The notes under the pieces were generated by a model. The model was given only the letters and a program-made list of their open reading frames with translations. It was not told where the DNA came from and did no database searches. Source: LMUY01 sp964657445 (GTDB taxonomy: Bacteria; Pseudomonadota; Alphaproteobacteria; Acetobacterales; Acetobacteraceae). Taken from it: DNA of 64,000 nt. Within the stretch, counting starts at the first letter, position 1. Every line of letters starts with the position of its first letter. Of the stretch, positions 44,368 through 52,955 are shown piece after piece. The stretch spans positions 5,617-69,616 of the forward strand of contig CAZZVB010000001.1 in NCBI GenBank assembly GCA_964657445.1, given 5' to 3'. The translations under genes and the position numbers were made by a program.

Positions 44368-45384
44368 CTACTCCAGCCACGCCCTCACCGCCTCGCGCAC
44401 GAACGCCAGATCGGGCGGGTTGCCGGAGGGATTTCCGGCGCGGTGGCCCCAGATGCTCGGGATCGGCCGTAGCTCGGCTTGGGCGAGATACGGCAACTCG
44501 TCCGCATTGTCGGCGACACGGAAGTAAAGGTCCGTCTCGCCGGGCATCAGCAGCACGCGCGCCTTGATCGCCCGTAGCGCCGCCGCAAGGTCACCCCCGT
44601 ACAGCGGGTTGGCGCTGATGTCGCCGGCGTCCCAGGTTTGCAGCTGCGCGTATAGGTCGGCGGCCGGGCGGCGGCCGAAACGGTCCTCCCAGTCGGTGCG
44701 CAGGAACGTCTCCAGATCGGGGGCGCCCAATGCCGTCAAGTGCAGGTTGGCGCGGTAGAAATCCTGGCTGAGCGCCCAGCCGGCGTAGATGCGGGCGAAG
44801 GCGCGCAACGCCGCCCGCGGCTCGGCGCTGAAACGGCCGCCGCCGAGGTGTTCCGCCGCGGTCTCCAGCACCGCCATCTGCCCGCGCAGGAACACCTGGT
44901 TGTGCACCGCCGTGCGGGCGCTGCCGCAGTTGACGATGGCGCGCGCCACCGCGTCCGGAAAACAGGCGGCCCAGTGATAGGCCTGCTGCGCCCCCATCGA
45001 CCAGCCGTACACCGCGTGCAAGCGGCCGATGCCCCACTGCTCCTGCAACAGGCGGCGCTGGGCGTGCACGTTGTCCCAGGACGTGACGAGGCCGGGCCAG
45101 GCCGGCGTGTTGGACGGGCTGGACGACAGGCCGTTGGCGAACATGTCCGGGATGACGATGAACCAGCGCTCCGGATCCAGCACGCCATCCGGCCCGATCA
45201 GCCACTCGAGGTCGGGATGCCGGGCGGAGTAGCTGGTGGGATACAGCACGACATTGTCCCGCTCCGGCGACAGCGTGCCATGCGTCTTCCAGCTCAGCTC
45301 CGCACCCGGCAGCACCGCACCGGACTGCAAGGCCAGGTCACCGAGGGCGAACGTCCCGGCTTGCGTCGGCCAATCCCTGCTCAT
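44368..45384 (-). CDS. MetX-like alpha/beta hydrolase
   Basis: The 338-residue protein has the homoserine O-acetyltransferase-like alpha/beta-hydrolase fold with a full triad: S129 in GWSMG, D285 (GETDLYF) and H314 (WGHRAG). It matches the MetX family in layout (TSYSARHPDLEWLIGP, FANGLSSSPSNTP). However, many such proteins outside met operons are esterases or acyltransferases of unknown use. It is the last gene of a reverse unit mutY-MFS-hydrolase linked by ATGA overlaps. Function in methionine synthesis is not supported by context. Confidence 0.85.
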   Translation of the reverse strand: MSRDWPTQAGTFALGDLALQSGAVLPGAELSWKTHGTLSPERDNVVLYPTSYSARHPDLEWLIGPDGVLDPERWFIVIPDMFANGLSSSPSNTPAWPGLVTSWDNVHAQRRLLQEQWGIGRLHAVYGWSMGAQQAYHWAACFPDAVARAIVNCGSARTAVHNQVFLRGQMAVLETAAEHLGGGRFSAEPRAALRAFARIYAGWALSQDFYRANLHLTALGAPDLETFLRTDWEDRFGRRPAADLYAQLQTWDAGDISANPLYGGDLAAALRAIKARVLLMPGETDLYFRVADNADELPYLAQAELRPIPSIWGHRAGNPSGNPPDLAFVREAVRAWLE

Positions 45385-46604
45385 GTGAGGCTCCTGATTT
45401 CGGGTTTGATGCTGGCGCCGGACCGCATCAGCGCTCCCATCGCCAGGGCATAGGTGAACGCGCCCACCAGGAACGGTGCGCCCGACCAGCTATTGCCGCC
45501 AGCCCGGACCGCGGCGGCGAACACGATCGCGGCGAACAGCGGCGAGACGATCGCCGTCAATCCTTCGACCGAGGACAGGCCGCCTTGCAGCTCGCCCTGG
45601 CGCTCCGGCCCCGCTCGCGCCGACAGCAGGCCGCGCATCGCAGGACCGGCCACGGCGCCGCAGGCCTGCAGGATCACGGCCGCGTAGATGACCCAGCCTG
45701 CCTGCGCGATGCCGAACAGGACATAGGCGCCGACCGCCAGCGCGAACCCGGCGAATGCGGCCCGGCGCTCCCCCACGCGGGCGATGATGGGGCGCACCAG
45801 CACGCCCTGCACCAGCGCCTGGCTGATGCCGACCGCGGCCAGCGCCCAGCCGTTCTCCCGCGTGCCCCAGCCGAAGCGCAGCCCGGTGGAGAGCACGAAG
45901 CTGCTCTGCAGCGCTCCCAATCCGAACCAGTTCAAGCTCCAGCCCACTGCCAGCCAACGGCTGACCCGGTCGGCCGCCAGCGTGTGCAGCGACCCGATCG
46001 GGTTGGCGCGGCGCCAGCTGAAGGCGCGGCGGCGGTCCGGCGGCAGGCTTTCCGGCAGCACGAACGCCCCGTAGCACGCGTTGCTGAGCGACAATGCGGC
46101 GGCGACCAGGAAGGGCAGCCGCAGGTCGATCGCGCCGAGCACGCCGCCCATCGCCGGCCCCAGCACGAAGCCGAACCCGAAGGTCGCGCCGACCAGGCCG
46201 AACCGGGCCGAGCGCTGCTCCGGCGGGGTGATGTCCGCAATGTAGGCGTTGGAGGCCGACGCATTGGCCGCCGTTGCCCCGGCGCACAGCCGCCCGAGGA
46301 ACAGCCAGGCCAGCGTCGGCGCCCAGGCGAGCAGCAGGTAGTTCGCCGACACGCCGAGCAGCGAGAGGATGATCACCGGCCGGCGGCCGAAGCGGTCCGA
46401 CAGGCCGCCCAGCACGGGGGCGGCGATGAACTGCGCACCGGCGAAGGTCGCTACCAGCGCGCCCACCCACTCGGCTGCCTGCCCTGCGCTGCCGCCGGTC
46501 AGCTCCCGCACCAGCGCCGGCACGATCGGCACGATGATGCCGAAGCCGAGCGCGTCGATACCCAGCGTGAGCAGGACGAAGGAGAGCGAGGCGCTGCGTT
46601 TCAT
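45381..46604 (-). CDS. MFS transporter of the TetA/TCR type
   Basis: The 407-residue protein has about twelve helices of the major facilitator superfamily. The N-terminus LGIDALGFGIIVPIVPALV and the loop GGLSDRFGRRPVII are typical of the TetA drug:H+ antiporter subgroup. The ATG at 46604 overlaps the mutY stop. Export of a drug or small metabolite is likely, but the substrate cannot be named and tetracycline resistance should not be assumed. Confidence 0.88.
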   Translation of the reverse strand: MKRSASLSFVLLTLGIDALGFGIIVPIVPALVRELTGGSAGQAAEWVGALVATFAGAQFIAAPVLGGLSDRFGRRPVIILSLLGVSANYLLLAWAPTLAWLFLGRLCAGATAANASASNAYIADITPPEQRSARFGLVGATFGFGFVLGPAMGGVLGAIDLRLPFLVAAALSLSNACYGAFVLPESLPPDRRRAFSWRRANPIGSLHTLAADRVSRWLAVGWSLNWFGLGALQSSFVLSTGLRFGWGTRENGWALAAVGISQALVQGVLVRPIIARVGERRAAFAGFALAVGAYVLFGIAQAGWVIYAAVILQACGAVAGPAMRGLLSARAGPERQGELQGGLSSVEGLTAIVSPLFAAIVFAAAVRAGGNSWSGAPFLVGAFTYALAMGALMRSGASIKPEIRSLT

Positions 46605-47656
46605 GCCACGCCAGATTGGGCGACGCGCACGCATTTGCGCATGACAGTTGGTAGCGCCTGGGTGTCCAGCGCGTCCGCCGGGTGCAGGAAACCGGTCGCG
46701 TCGATGGCCGCGACCTGAGCCACATAGACGTCGATCGCCAACTCGAAATGCGTGAAGCCATGGAAGGCCTGTCCCGCCCGGCGCCACGAGGCCGGCATCG
46801 GCGCCTCGGTCAGCGCCTCCGGCTCGGGCCAGGGATCCGCCCGCCAGGTCGTGCCGGGCAACTCGGTCATGCCGCCGAGCAGCCCCTTCGGCGGGCGGCG
46901 GCGCAGCAGGACGTGCCCGGCGTCGTCAATGAGCCAGAAATGCGCGCCGTGGCGGCGGGGCCGCGCCTTCTTGGCGATCTTGCGGGGCAGTTCGGCGGCA
47001 AGTCCCGCCACCCTCGCCTGGCAGTCGCGCAGCAACGGGCACACGGCGCAGGCGGGCGCGGCCGGGGTGCAGATCGTGGCGCCCAGGTCGAACAGCGCCT
47101 GCGCGAAGTCGGACGGCCGCGCCCGCGCCGCGGCCTGGTCGCCCAGCGCGGCCGCTGCCGCTGCGATCTGCGGCCGCGACGCCGGCAAAGGCGTTTCGAT
47201 CGCGTAGAGCCGGGAGACGACCCGTTCCACGTTGCCGTCCACCGGCACGGCCGGCACGCCGAACGCGATGGCGGCGATGGCGGCGGACGTGTAGGCGCCG
47301 ATGCCCGGCAGCGCCCGCAGCCCCGCGATCGTGTCCGGAAACCCGCCCAGCGCGGCGACCTGCCTGGCGCAGGCGTGCAGGTTCCGCGCCCGGGCGTAGT
47401 AGCCGAGCCCCGCCCAGGCGGACATCACATCCCCCTCCGGGGCCGCCGCCAACGCCTCGACCGTCGGAAAGCGCAGCAGGAAGCGTTGGAAGTAGGGTAT
47501 GACGGCGGCGACGGTCGTTTGCTGGAGCATGATCTCCGAGAGCCACACCCGGTAGGGATCGGCTGCCTCGCCGGGTTCATGCCGCCATGGCAGCCGGCGG
47601 CGGTGGCGGTCATACCAACCGAGCAGATCGTCGGCTGAAAGCGTCGGAGGGGGCAC
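46601..47656 (-). CDS. mutY: A/G-specific adenine DNA glycosylase MutY
   Basis: The 351-residue protein starts at GTG 47656, just before the conserved N-terminus LLGWYDRHRRRLPWR. It has the catalytic E41 and D140 (VPVDGNVERV), the helix-hairpin-helix GLRALPGIGAYTS, and the [4Fe-4S] cluster C196-x6-C203-x2-C206-x5-C212. A C-terminal MutT-like domain checks 8-oxoG. It removes adenine from A:8-oxoG pairs. It is divergent from dciA with 9 bases between the starts. Confidence 0.95.
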   Translation of the reverse strand: MPPPTLSADDLLGWYDRHRRRLPWRHEPGEAADPYRVWLSEIMLQQTTVAAVIPYFQRFLLRFPTVEALAAAPEGDVMSAWAGLGYYARARNLHACARQVAALGGFPDTIAGLRALPGIGAYTSAAIAAIAFGVPAVPVDGNVERVVSRLYAIETPLPASRPQIAAAAAALGDQAAARARPSDFAQALFDLGATICTPAAPACAVCPLLRDCQARVAGLAAELPRKIAKKARPRRHGAHFWLIDDAGHVLLRRRPPKGLLGGMTELPGTTWRADPWPEPEALTEAPMPASWRRAGQAFHGFTHFELAIDVYVAQVAAIDATGFLHPADALDTQALPTVMRKCVRVAQSGVA

Positions 47657-47665
47657 GGCAGCGGT

Positions 47666-48133
47666 ATGACGGCGGACGGCAGCGGCGACAAGCGGGATGG
47701 GCGGCAGGTCTGGGGGCCGCGGCCGGTCGGCGGACTGGTCCCGGCGCTGGTCAGGCCTGCGTTCAAGCGGCGCTCCCCGGCAGCCGCGCACATCATGACG
47801 GATTGGGTGGAAATCGTCGGGCCGGCGCTCGCCGCCGTCACCGCGCCGCGCCGCTTGTCCGGCACGACGCTGACCCTCGCCTGCGCCGGCCCGATCGCGC
47901 TCGAACTGCAGCACATGGCCACCGAGCTTACGTCGAGGATCAATAGCCATGTGGGGCGCGTTGCCGTGGAGCGGCTGCGCTTCGTGCAGGAAATCCTGCC
48001 CGCGCCAGCGATCCCGCCCGAGCCCTTGCCCAAAGCTGCTCCCGCGCCGATCGCCGGCATGCCGGCAGGACCGCTGAACGACGCCTTGGCGCGCCTCGGG
48101 CAGGCCCTGGAGCGGAGACGATTGGGTCGCTAA
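47666..48133 (+). CDS. dciA: DciA-type helicase loader (DUF721)
   Basis: The 155-residue protein has the DUF721 core: WVEIVGPALAAVTAPRRLSGTTLTLAC, then ALELQHMATELTSRINSHVG and VERLRFVQ. DciA loads the replicative helicase DnaB in bacteria that lack DnaC. It is divergent from mutY. In many alphaproteobacteria mutY, DUF721, dsbA and smc are adjacent; here the last two lie about 42 kb away at 394-4458. Confidence 0.88.
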   Translation: MTADGSGDKRDGRQVWGPRPVGGLVPALVRPAFKRRSPAAAHIMTDWVEIVGPALAAVTAPRRLSGTTLTLACAGPIALELQHMATELTSRINSHVGRVAVERLRFVQEILPAPAIPPEPLPKAAPAPIAGMPAGPLNDALARLGQALERRRLGR

Positions 48134-48267
48134 GGCAACAGTGTTGCTTCTGGGCAACATTGAAGCGCATCCTCTTCTATTCACGCCGCCGTGTTGTTGC
48201 GCCGGCAAAATGCGGTGGCAGACTTTCGTAAGGCCCCGACAGGCCACGAGGATCGGGCAGACCGCAG

Positions 48268-49296
48268 ATGTCCAGGCCAGCCAAGCACGCCATTGCCGCA
48301 TTCACCGCGTGCGTTCTCATCGGCGGGTGCGATCCCGCGCCGGTTTTCGCGAACAATCCGCTTGCCGCCCGCTCGGCGTCACCCTCGATCCTCGCGATGC
48401 CACCGGTTCTCATATCCGTTCCGCCGGGCCAGCTACCGGCGATCATTGCACCCTTACCGAAGCCCGCGAGCGTCTCGCCAGCGTCTCCCCCATCGCCGAA
48501 GCCGGCCGCCACAGCCGCATTGGACCCGGTGGCCGCCGCGCTGGCGGCGGAGCTGCGGCGGTCTGCCCCCGTATTGCCCGACCATCCCGCCGAGACGCAG
48601 ACCGCAATCGGCCTCGCCCGCGCCATGCTGCAACAGACCCATACCACTTTGGACGCACGGCAGGTCGTGCTGGTGGTGGACCGGTCCAGCCGCGTGCAGC
48701 GGCTTTGGGTGGTGGTCGCCTATCCGGGCAACCAGCTCGGCGAGGTGCTGGGGGCCGTCAGCGTCAGCACGGGCAAGCCTGGCCGTAAGGAGCATTTCCG
48801 CACCCCGGTCGGCGTCTTCGTCAATGACGGCTCGATCCTCGGCTACCGGGCGCAAGGGACCTATAACGAGAACCACATCCGCGGCAACGGCGTGAAAGGC
48901 ATGCGGGTCTGGGACTTCGGCTGGCAAACCACCGATGACTGGCGCACGCCGGGTGCGCTGATGGCGGTGCGGCTGGAGATGCATGCCACCGATCCGGCCA
49001 ATCTGGAGCTGCGCCTGGGACGCTGGGATTCGGAAGGCTGCATCCGCATCCCCTCCCGCTTCAACAGCTTCATCGACCATGTCGAGCTGATCGACGCCAA
49101 GCTGCATGAAGCCGCGCAGACCGCACGCCGCTTCGCCGCCCTGCTGCCGAAGAACGCCGAACCAACGCCGCTGGCCGGCACGACCGTGATCGTGATCGAC
49201 TCCTCTGAGCCGTCTGCGCCCCCCTCCGACCCGGTCCGCGCGAATGCGATGGAGCACCCGGCGGACATGGCCCCAGGACACGACGACGCAGGCTGA
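48268..49296 (+). CDS. L,D-transpeptidase (YkuD-fold) lipoprotein
   Basis: The 342-residue protein has a lipoprotein-like signal (LIGGC), a Pro/Ala-rich linker (about 35-90), and a YkuD-type catalytic domain with H239 (EMHATDP) and nucleophile C258 (SEGCIRIPS). L,D-transpeptidases cross-link peptidoglycan by 3-3 bonds or attach proteins to it in the periplasm. The usual HG...G spacing is altered to HATDPANL, so this is a diverged member. It is transcribed alone. Confidence 0.85.
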   Translation: MSRPAKHAIAAFTACVLIGGCDPAPVFANNPLAARSASPSILAMPPVLISVPPGQLPAIIAPLPKPASVSPASPPSPKPAATAALDPVAAALAAELRRSAPVLPDHPAETQTAIGLARAMLQQTHTTLDARQVVLVVDRSSRVQRLWVVVAYPGNQLGEVLGAVSVSTGKPGRKEHFRTPVGVFVNDGSILGYRAQGTYNENHIRGNGVKGMRVWDFGWQTTDDWRTPGALMAVRLEMHATDPANLELRLGRWDSEGCIRIPSRFNSFIDHVELIDAKLHEAAQTARRFAALLPKNAEPTPLAGTTVIVIDSSEPSAPPSDPVRANAMEHPADMAPGHDDAG

Positions 49297-49388
49297 TCGC
49301 CTGCTAGGGTAGCGGCTGCGCAGTTCGGGACCATTGCTGTAGTATCTGGTCCGCAGGCTCATGCCGGCGCGGCATATGAGGGAGCAGC

Positions 49389-50750
49389 ATGAGCGAGACG
49401 GACGGCCTTCCGGCGCCGCAGCGGCACTGGGTCATGGGGTGCGCCCTGCTCGGCGTCGTGCTGGCAGGACTGGATTCCGCCATCGCGAATATCGCGCTGC
49501 CGACCATCGCGCGGGAATTGTCGGCCAGCGACGCGGCCACGGTGTGGATCGTCAACATCTACCAGCTTGCCGTCACAGTCAGCCTGCTGCCCGCGGCCTC
49601 GCTCGGCGAGTCGCTCGGGCTGAAGCGGGTGTATGGCTTCGGCCTGGCGCTGTTCACCGCAGCCTCGCTGGGGTGTGCCTTGGCGCCGTCGCTGAGTCTC
49701 CTGGTTACGGCGCGGATGGTGCAGGGCGTCGGCGGCGCCTGCATGGCCGCACTCGGCGGCGCGCTGGTGCGGGCCATCTATCCGAGGCGGATCATGGGCC
49801 AGGGCTTCGCCTTGATCGCGCTGATGGTGGCGATCTCGGCCGCACTCGGGCCGACCCTGGCGGCGCTGATCCTGTCGGTGGCTAACTGGCCGTGGCTGTT
49901 CCTGGTGAACGTGCCGGTGGGGCTGATCGCCGTGCCGCTGTTCCTGGCGGTGGCGCCGCCGGGCCGGCCGCGGCCGAGGCCTCTGGACAAGGTGGGCGCG
50001 CTGCTCAACGCGCTGGCGCTCGGCCTGATCGTGACCGGGGTGAACGGGCTGGGCAGTGAGGCGCGCAACCTCGCCGTTGCAGAGATCGTGGCCGGCCTTG
50101 CCTGCGGTACGCTTCTGGTATGGCAGCAACGGCGGCGCAGCGCCCCGCTGCTGCCGCTTGATCTGCTGCGCATCCCGTTGTTTGCGCTGTCGATCGGCAC
50201 TTCGATCTGCTCGTACAGCGCCCAGATATTGGCCTATGTGTCGCTCCCGTTCCTGTTCCAGACCGTGATGCACCGGAGTGCGGTGGCAACCGGGCTGCTC
50301 GTGACGCCCTGGCCGCTGCTGGTCGCAGTGGCCGCGCCGATCGCGGGCAAGCTGTCCGGCCGCTACCCCGCTGCCGTGCTGGGCAGCGCCGGGCTGGCGG
50401 TTCTGGCGACCGGGCTGGTGCTGCTGGTGATGATGCCGGCCATGCCGTCCGACTGGGACGTCGCCTGGCGCATGGCGATTTGCGGCATCGGTTTCGGCTT
50501 TTATCAGACGCCCAACAACCTCACCCTGATGACCGCCGGGCCGCCCGATCGCACCGGCGCCGCCAGCGGCATGATCGCGGTTGCCCGCACCGTCGGCTGG
50601 TCGCTCGGCTCCGCACTGGTTGCGCTGATCTTCAGCCTGCGCGGCAGCGCGGGCGCGGTCACCTGCCTGGAGGTCGGCGCCGGGTTCGCCGCCGTGGGCG
50701 CCGTGGTCAGCGTGTCCCGCGCCGGCGCGCCCCGCGTGTCGGCTGCATAG
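49389..50750 (+). CDS. MFS multidrug exporter, EmrB/QacA-like
   Basis: The 453-residue protein has about fourteen hydrophobic helices and matches the DHA2/EmrB-QacA group. Marks are LDSAIANIALPTIARELSAS near the N-terminus, the conserved RMVQGVGGACMAA helix, and GPTLAALI. It exports drugs or other toxic compounds using the proton gradient. No EmrA-type membrane fusion protein is next to it. Its stop lies 15 bases before the PAS-LuxR regulator gene, which may be cotranscribed. Confidence 0.9.
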   Translation: MSETDGLPAPQRHWVMGCALLGVVLAGLDSAIANIALPTIARELSASDAATVWIVNIYQLAVTVSLLPAASLGESLGLKRVYGFGLALFTAASLGCALAPSLSLLVTARMVQGVGGACMAALGGALVRAIYPRRIMGQGFALIALMVAISAALGPTLAALILSVANWPWLFLVNVPVGLIAVPLFLAVAPPGRPRPRPLDKVGALLNALALGLIVTGVNGLGSEARNLAVAEIVAGLACGTLLVWQQRRRSAPLLPLDLLRIPLFALSIGTSICSYSAQILAYVSLPFLFQTVMHRSAVATGLLVTPWPLLVAVAAPIAGKLSGRYPAAVLGSAGLAVLATGLVLLVMMPAMPSDWDVAWRMAICGIGFGFYQTPNNLTLMTAGPPDRTGAASGMIAVARTVGWSLGSALVALIFSLRGSAGAVTCLEVGAGFAAVGAVVSVSRAGAPRVSAA

Positions 50751-50765
50751 CCGGGGCGCACAGAG

Positions 50766-52280
50766 GTGTCAGACAGCACGCCTGGCCGCCGCGCCAACAA
50801 CCGGCAGTTGCAGCAGATCATCGCCGGCCTCGGCGAGGGCATCATCCTGATCAGCCCTGACCAGACCATCATGTGGGCCAACGAGGCCGCGCTGGAGATG
50901 CACGGCGTGGAGGCGCTTGACGGACTGGGTGCGGACGTCGCGGAGTACCGGCGGCGTTTCGCGCTACGCTATCGCAACAACCACAAGCTGCCCGATGGCG
51001 AATATCCCATCGATCGCGTCATCGCGGGCGAAGCCTTCTCGGACATCGTCGTCGAAGTCGTGCCCGAAGGGAGCGATGAGCCGCAATGGGTCCACCACGT
51101 CCGCAGCCTGGTGCTGACCGACGATGACGGGCAGCCGGAATGCCTCGTCCTGGTGCTGCAGGACGCGAGCGCCCGGTTCGAAGCGGAGGAGCGGTTCGAG
51201 AAGACGTTCAACGCCAACCCGGCGCCTGCCGTGATCGCCCGCCTCTCCGACCTGCGTTACATCAAGGTCAATGTCGGCTTCCTCGAGATGACCGGCTACG
51301 AGCGCGAAGCGGTGCTCGGCCGGTCCGTGTACGAGGTGGATGTGATGGAAGGCGCCGAGAAGCGCGACCTCGGGATCGAGCGGCTGACCGAAGGGCGCAC
51401 CATCCCCCAGATGGAAGCCACGCTGAAGCTGCCGCTTGGTGGCACGAAATGCGTGGTCGTCGCCGGGCAGCCGATCGAGATCGGGGAAGAGCCCTGCATG
51501 CTGTTCACCTTCATGGATTTGGAGCCGCGCAAGAAAGCCGAAGACGCCTTGCGCCAGAGCGAGGAGCGGTTCGCCAAATCGTTCCGTCTGGCCCCTGTGC
51601 CGACCTTCGTCAGCAATGCCGAGAGCGGGCATATCCTCGACGCCAACGAGGCGTTCACCTTAGCCACCGGCTACAGCCTGACGGAGGTGATCGGCCGTAG
51701 CGCCACCGAGCTGCAGCTGTGGGACGGGACGGCGCAGCGCATGCTGGAGGCCGGCCTGGCAAAGACGGGCAGCATCCGCAGCCTCGAACTCCCGATCCAA
51801 ACCAAAGACGGCGGCATTCTGGACTGCCTGGTTTCGGCCGAGACGGTGACGATCCATGGCAAGGACTGCGTGCTCAGCGTGCTGCAGGACATCACCGAGC
51901 GCCGCCGCAGCGAGAGTGAGCTGGTGGCGGCGATCGAAGCCGTGATGCACGATACCTCCTGGTTCAGCAGCACCGTGGTGGAGAAGATGGCGGCGCTGCG
52001 ACGGCCGCACGGCAGCAACCGCAAGGCGCCCGAGCTATCGGATCTCACGGCGCGCGAGACCGACATACTCGGCCTGATCTGCCAGGGGATGGCGGACAAG
52101 GAGATCGCCCGTTCACTCGATCTCGCGCTGAACACGGTGCGCAATCATGTCGCCACGATCTACGGCAAGCTCGACGTGCACCGGCGTAGCGAGGCCGTGG
52201 TATGGGCGCGGGAGCGCGGGTTCAGCGGCGCCAAGCCTGGCGCCACGAAGCTGGGCAAAAGGGCGGCCCGGGCACCCTGA
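50766..52280 (+). CDS. PAS-PAS-PAS-LuxR transcriptional regulator
   Basis: The 504-residue protein has three PAS domains (about 15-130, 135-255, 262-385; each starts with an F..E.G-type or EERF..NPAP segment). A linker and a C-terminal LuxR/FixJ-type helix-turn-helix (about 426-485, LTARETDILGLICQGMADKEIARSL) follow. There is no receiver or kinase domain, so PAS ligand, redox or light sensing may act directly on DNA binding. The start is GTG 50766. It lies directly upstream of the 38-base element and csbD copy 2, so it is a good candidate regulator of the csbD cassettes. Confidence 0.88.
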   Translation: MSDSTPGRRANNRQLQQIIAGLGEGIILISPDQTIMWANEAALEMHGVEALDGLGADVAEYRRRFALRYRNNHKLPDGEYPIDRVIAGEAFSDIVVEVVPEGSDEPQWVHHVRSLVLTDDDGQPECLVLVLQDASARFEAEERFEKTFNANPAPAVIARLSDLRYIKVNVGFLEMTGYEREAVLGRSVYEVDVMEGAEKRDLGIERLTEGRTIPQMEATLKLPLGGTKCVVVAGQPIEIGEEPCMLFTFMDLEPRKKAEDALRQSEERFAKSFRLAPVPTFVSNAESGHILDANEAFTLATGYSLTEVIGRSATELQLWDGTAQRMLEAGLAKTGSIRSLELPIQTKDGGILDCLVSAETVTIHGKDCVLSVLQDITERRRSESELVAAIEAVMHDTSWFSSTVVEKMAALRRPHGSNRKAPELSDLTARETDILGLICQGMADKEIARSLDLALNTVRNHVATIYGKLDVHRRSEAVVWARERGFSGAKPGATKLGKRAARAP

Positions 52281-52285
52281 TCCCG

Positions 52286-52323
52286 TGCAAATGCATTAGG
52301 CGGCCTAGTGCATCTGCGTCTGT
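52286..52323 (+). promoter_or_regulatory. Conserved 38-base element upstream of csbD copy 2
   Basis: Matches 38178-38215 at 33 of 38 positions and starts exactly 131 bases before csbD copy 2. It contains a near-perfect inverted repeat, TGCATTAGG (52292-52300) and CCTAGTGCA (52304-52312). It begins 5 bases after the stop of the PAS-LuxR gene. A TATCTT box at 52344-52349 could be the -10 of the csbD promoter. Confidence 0.62.
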
Positions 52324-52416
52324 AGCGCCGCCCACCAGAGCCCTATCTTTGCGTCATCGACCAAGCACGGCCAACCCGGCCGGGGCAGTCGCAAGTTATG
52401 ATGAAGGAAGCGGACT

Positions 52417-52596
52417 ATGGACAAGGATCGCATCGAAGGCATCGCCAGCCAGGTCAAGGGCTCCATCAAGGAGGCCATCGGCAAGGTCACCGGTGACGTG
52501 CAGACCGAGGCCGAGGGCAAGGCCGAGAAGGCCGCCGGCAAGGTGCAGAACACTGTCGGCGGCGCCAAGGACACGGTGCGTGACGCGCTGAAGTAA
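52417..52596 (+). CDS. csbD: CsbD-family stress protein, copy 2
   Basis: The 59-residue protein is nearly identical to that at 38309-38488, including the IEGIASQ...EAIGKVTGDVQTEAEG core. It lies 136 bases after the PAS-LuxR gene, behind the conserved element. An AAGGAAG ribosome site precedes ATG 52417. A strong hairpin and a DUF2934 gene follow, repeating the layout of copy 1. Confidence 0.9.
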   Translation: MDKDRIEGIASQVKGSIKEAIGKVTGDVQTEAEGKAEKAAGKVQNTVGGAKDTVRDALK

Positions 52597-52613
52597 GCCG
52601 GAAACGCTACAGC

Positions 52614-52637
52614 GGCGCCTGCCTTCGGGCAGGCGCC
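52614..52637 (+). terminator. Hairpin after csbD copy 2
   Basis: GGCGCCTGCC (52614-52623) and GGCAGGCGCC (52628-52637) form a perfect 10-base stem closed by a TTCG tetraloop, a very stable structure. It matches the hairpin at 38505-38530 after copy 1 and lies just before the DUF2934 gene. Confidence 0.65.
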
Positions 52638-52670
52638 ATGCCCGCGCCCTTGAAGCCCAGGTTCGGAACC

Positions 52671-52916
52671 ATGCTGCTAGACAAATACGAAGAACGTGTC
52701 CGCCGCCACGCCCATCGTCTGTGGGAGTTGGAAGGCAAGCCGCACGGGCGCAATGACGAGTTCTGGTCGTGCGCGCTTGAGGAAGTGAAGCGCATCGTGG
52801 AGCGCGAGGCCACGACCCGCGCCGAGGCCCACCGGCTGTGGCAGGAAGCCGGCAAGCCATTCGGGACGGCCGACCGCTTCTGGTTCGAAGCTGAGAAGGC
52901 TGGCCAGCGGGAGTAG
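52671..52916 (+). CDS. DUF2934 protein with two repeats
   Basis: The 81-residue protein has two DUF2934 motifs (RRHAHRLWELEGKPHGRNDEF at 11-31 and AEAHRLWQEAGKPFGTADRFW at 51-71). ATG 52671 was chosen over 52638 because the paralogue at 38560 starts at the matching codon, and 52638 falls at the hairpin edge. DUF2934 function is unknown. It repeats the csbD-hairpin-DUF2934 order of copy 1, with both motifs intact here. Confidence 0.82.
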   Translation: MLLDKYEERVRRHAHRLWELEGKPHGRNDEFWSCALEEVKRIVEREATTRAEAHRLWQEAGKPFGTADRFWFEAEKAGQRE

Positions 52917-52955
52917 GAGCCGCCTATTAGGCTTCAACTTATGGGTTTGCGGCTC
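52917..52955. terminator. Possible hairpin between DUF2934 copy 2 and the SDR gene
   Basis: GAGCCGC (52917-52923) and GCGGCTC (52949-52955) form a 7-base stem with a 25-base loop in the gap between convergent genes. The long loop makes this weak evidence. Confidence 0.3.
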
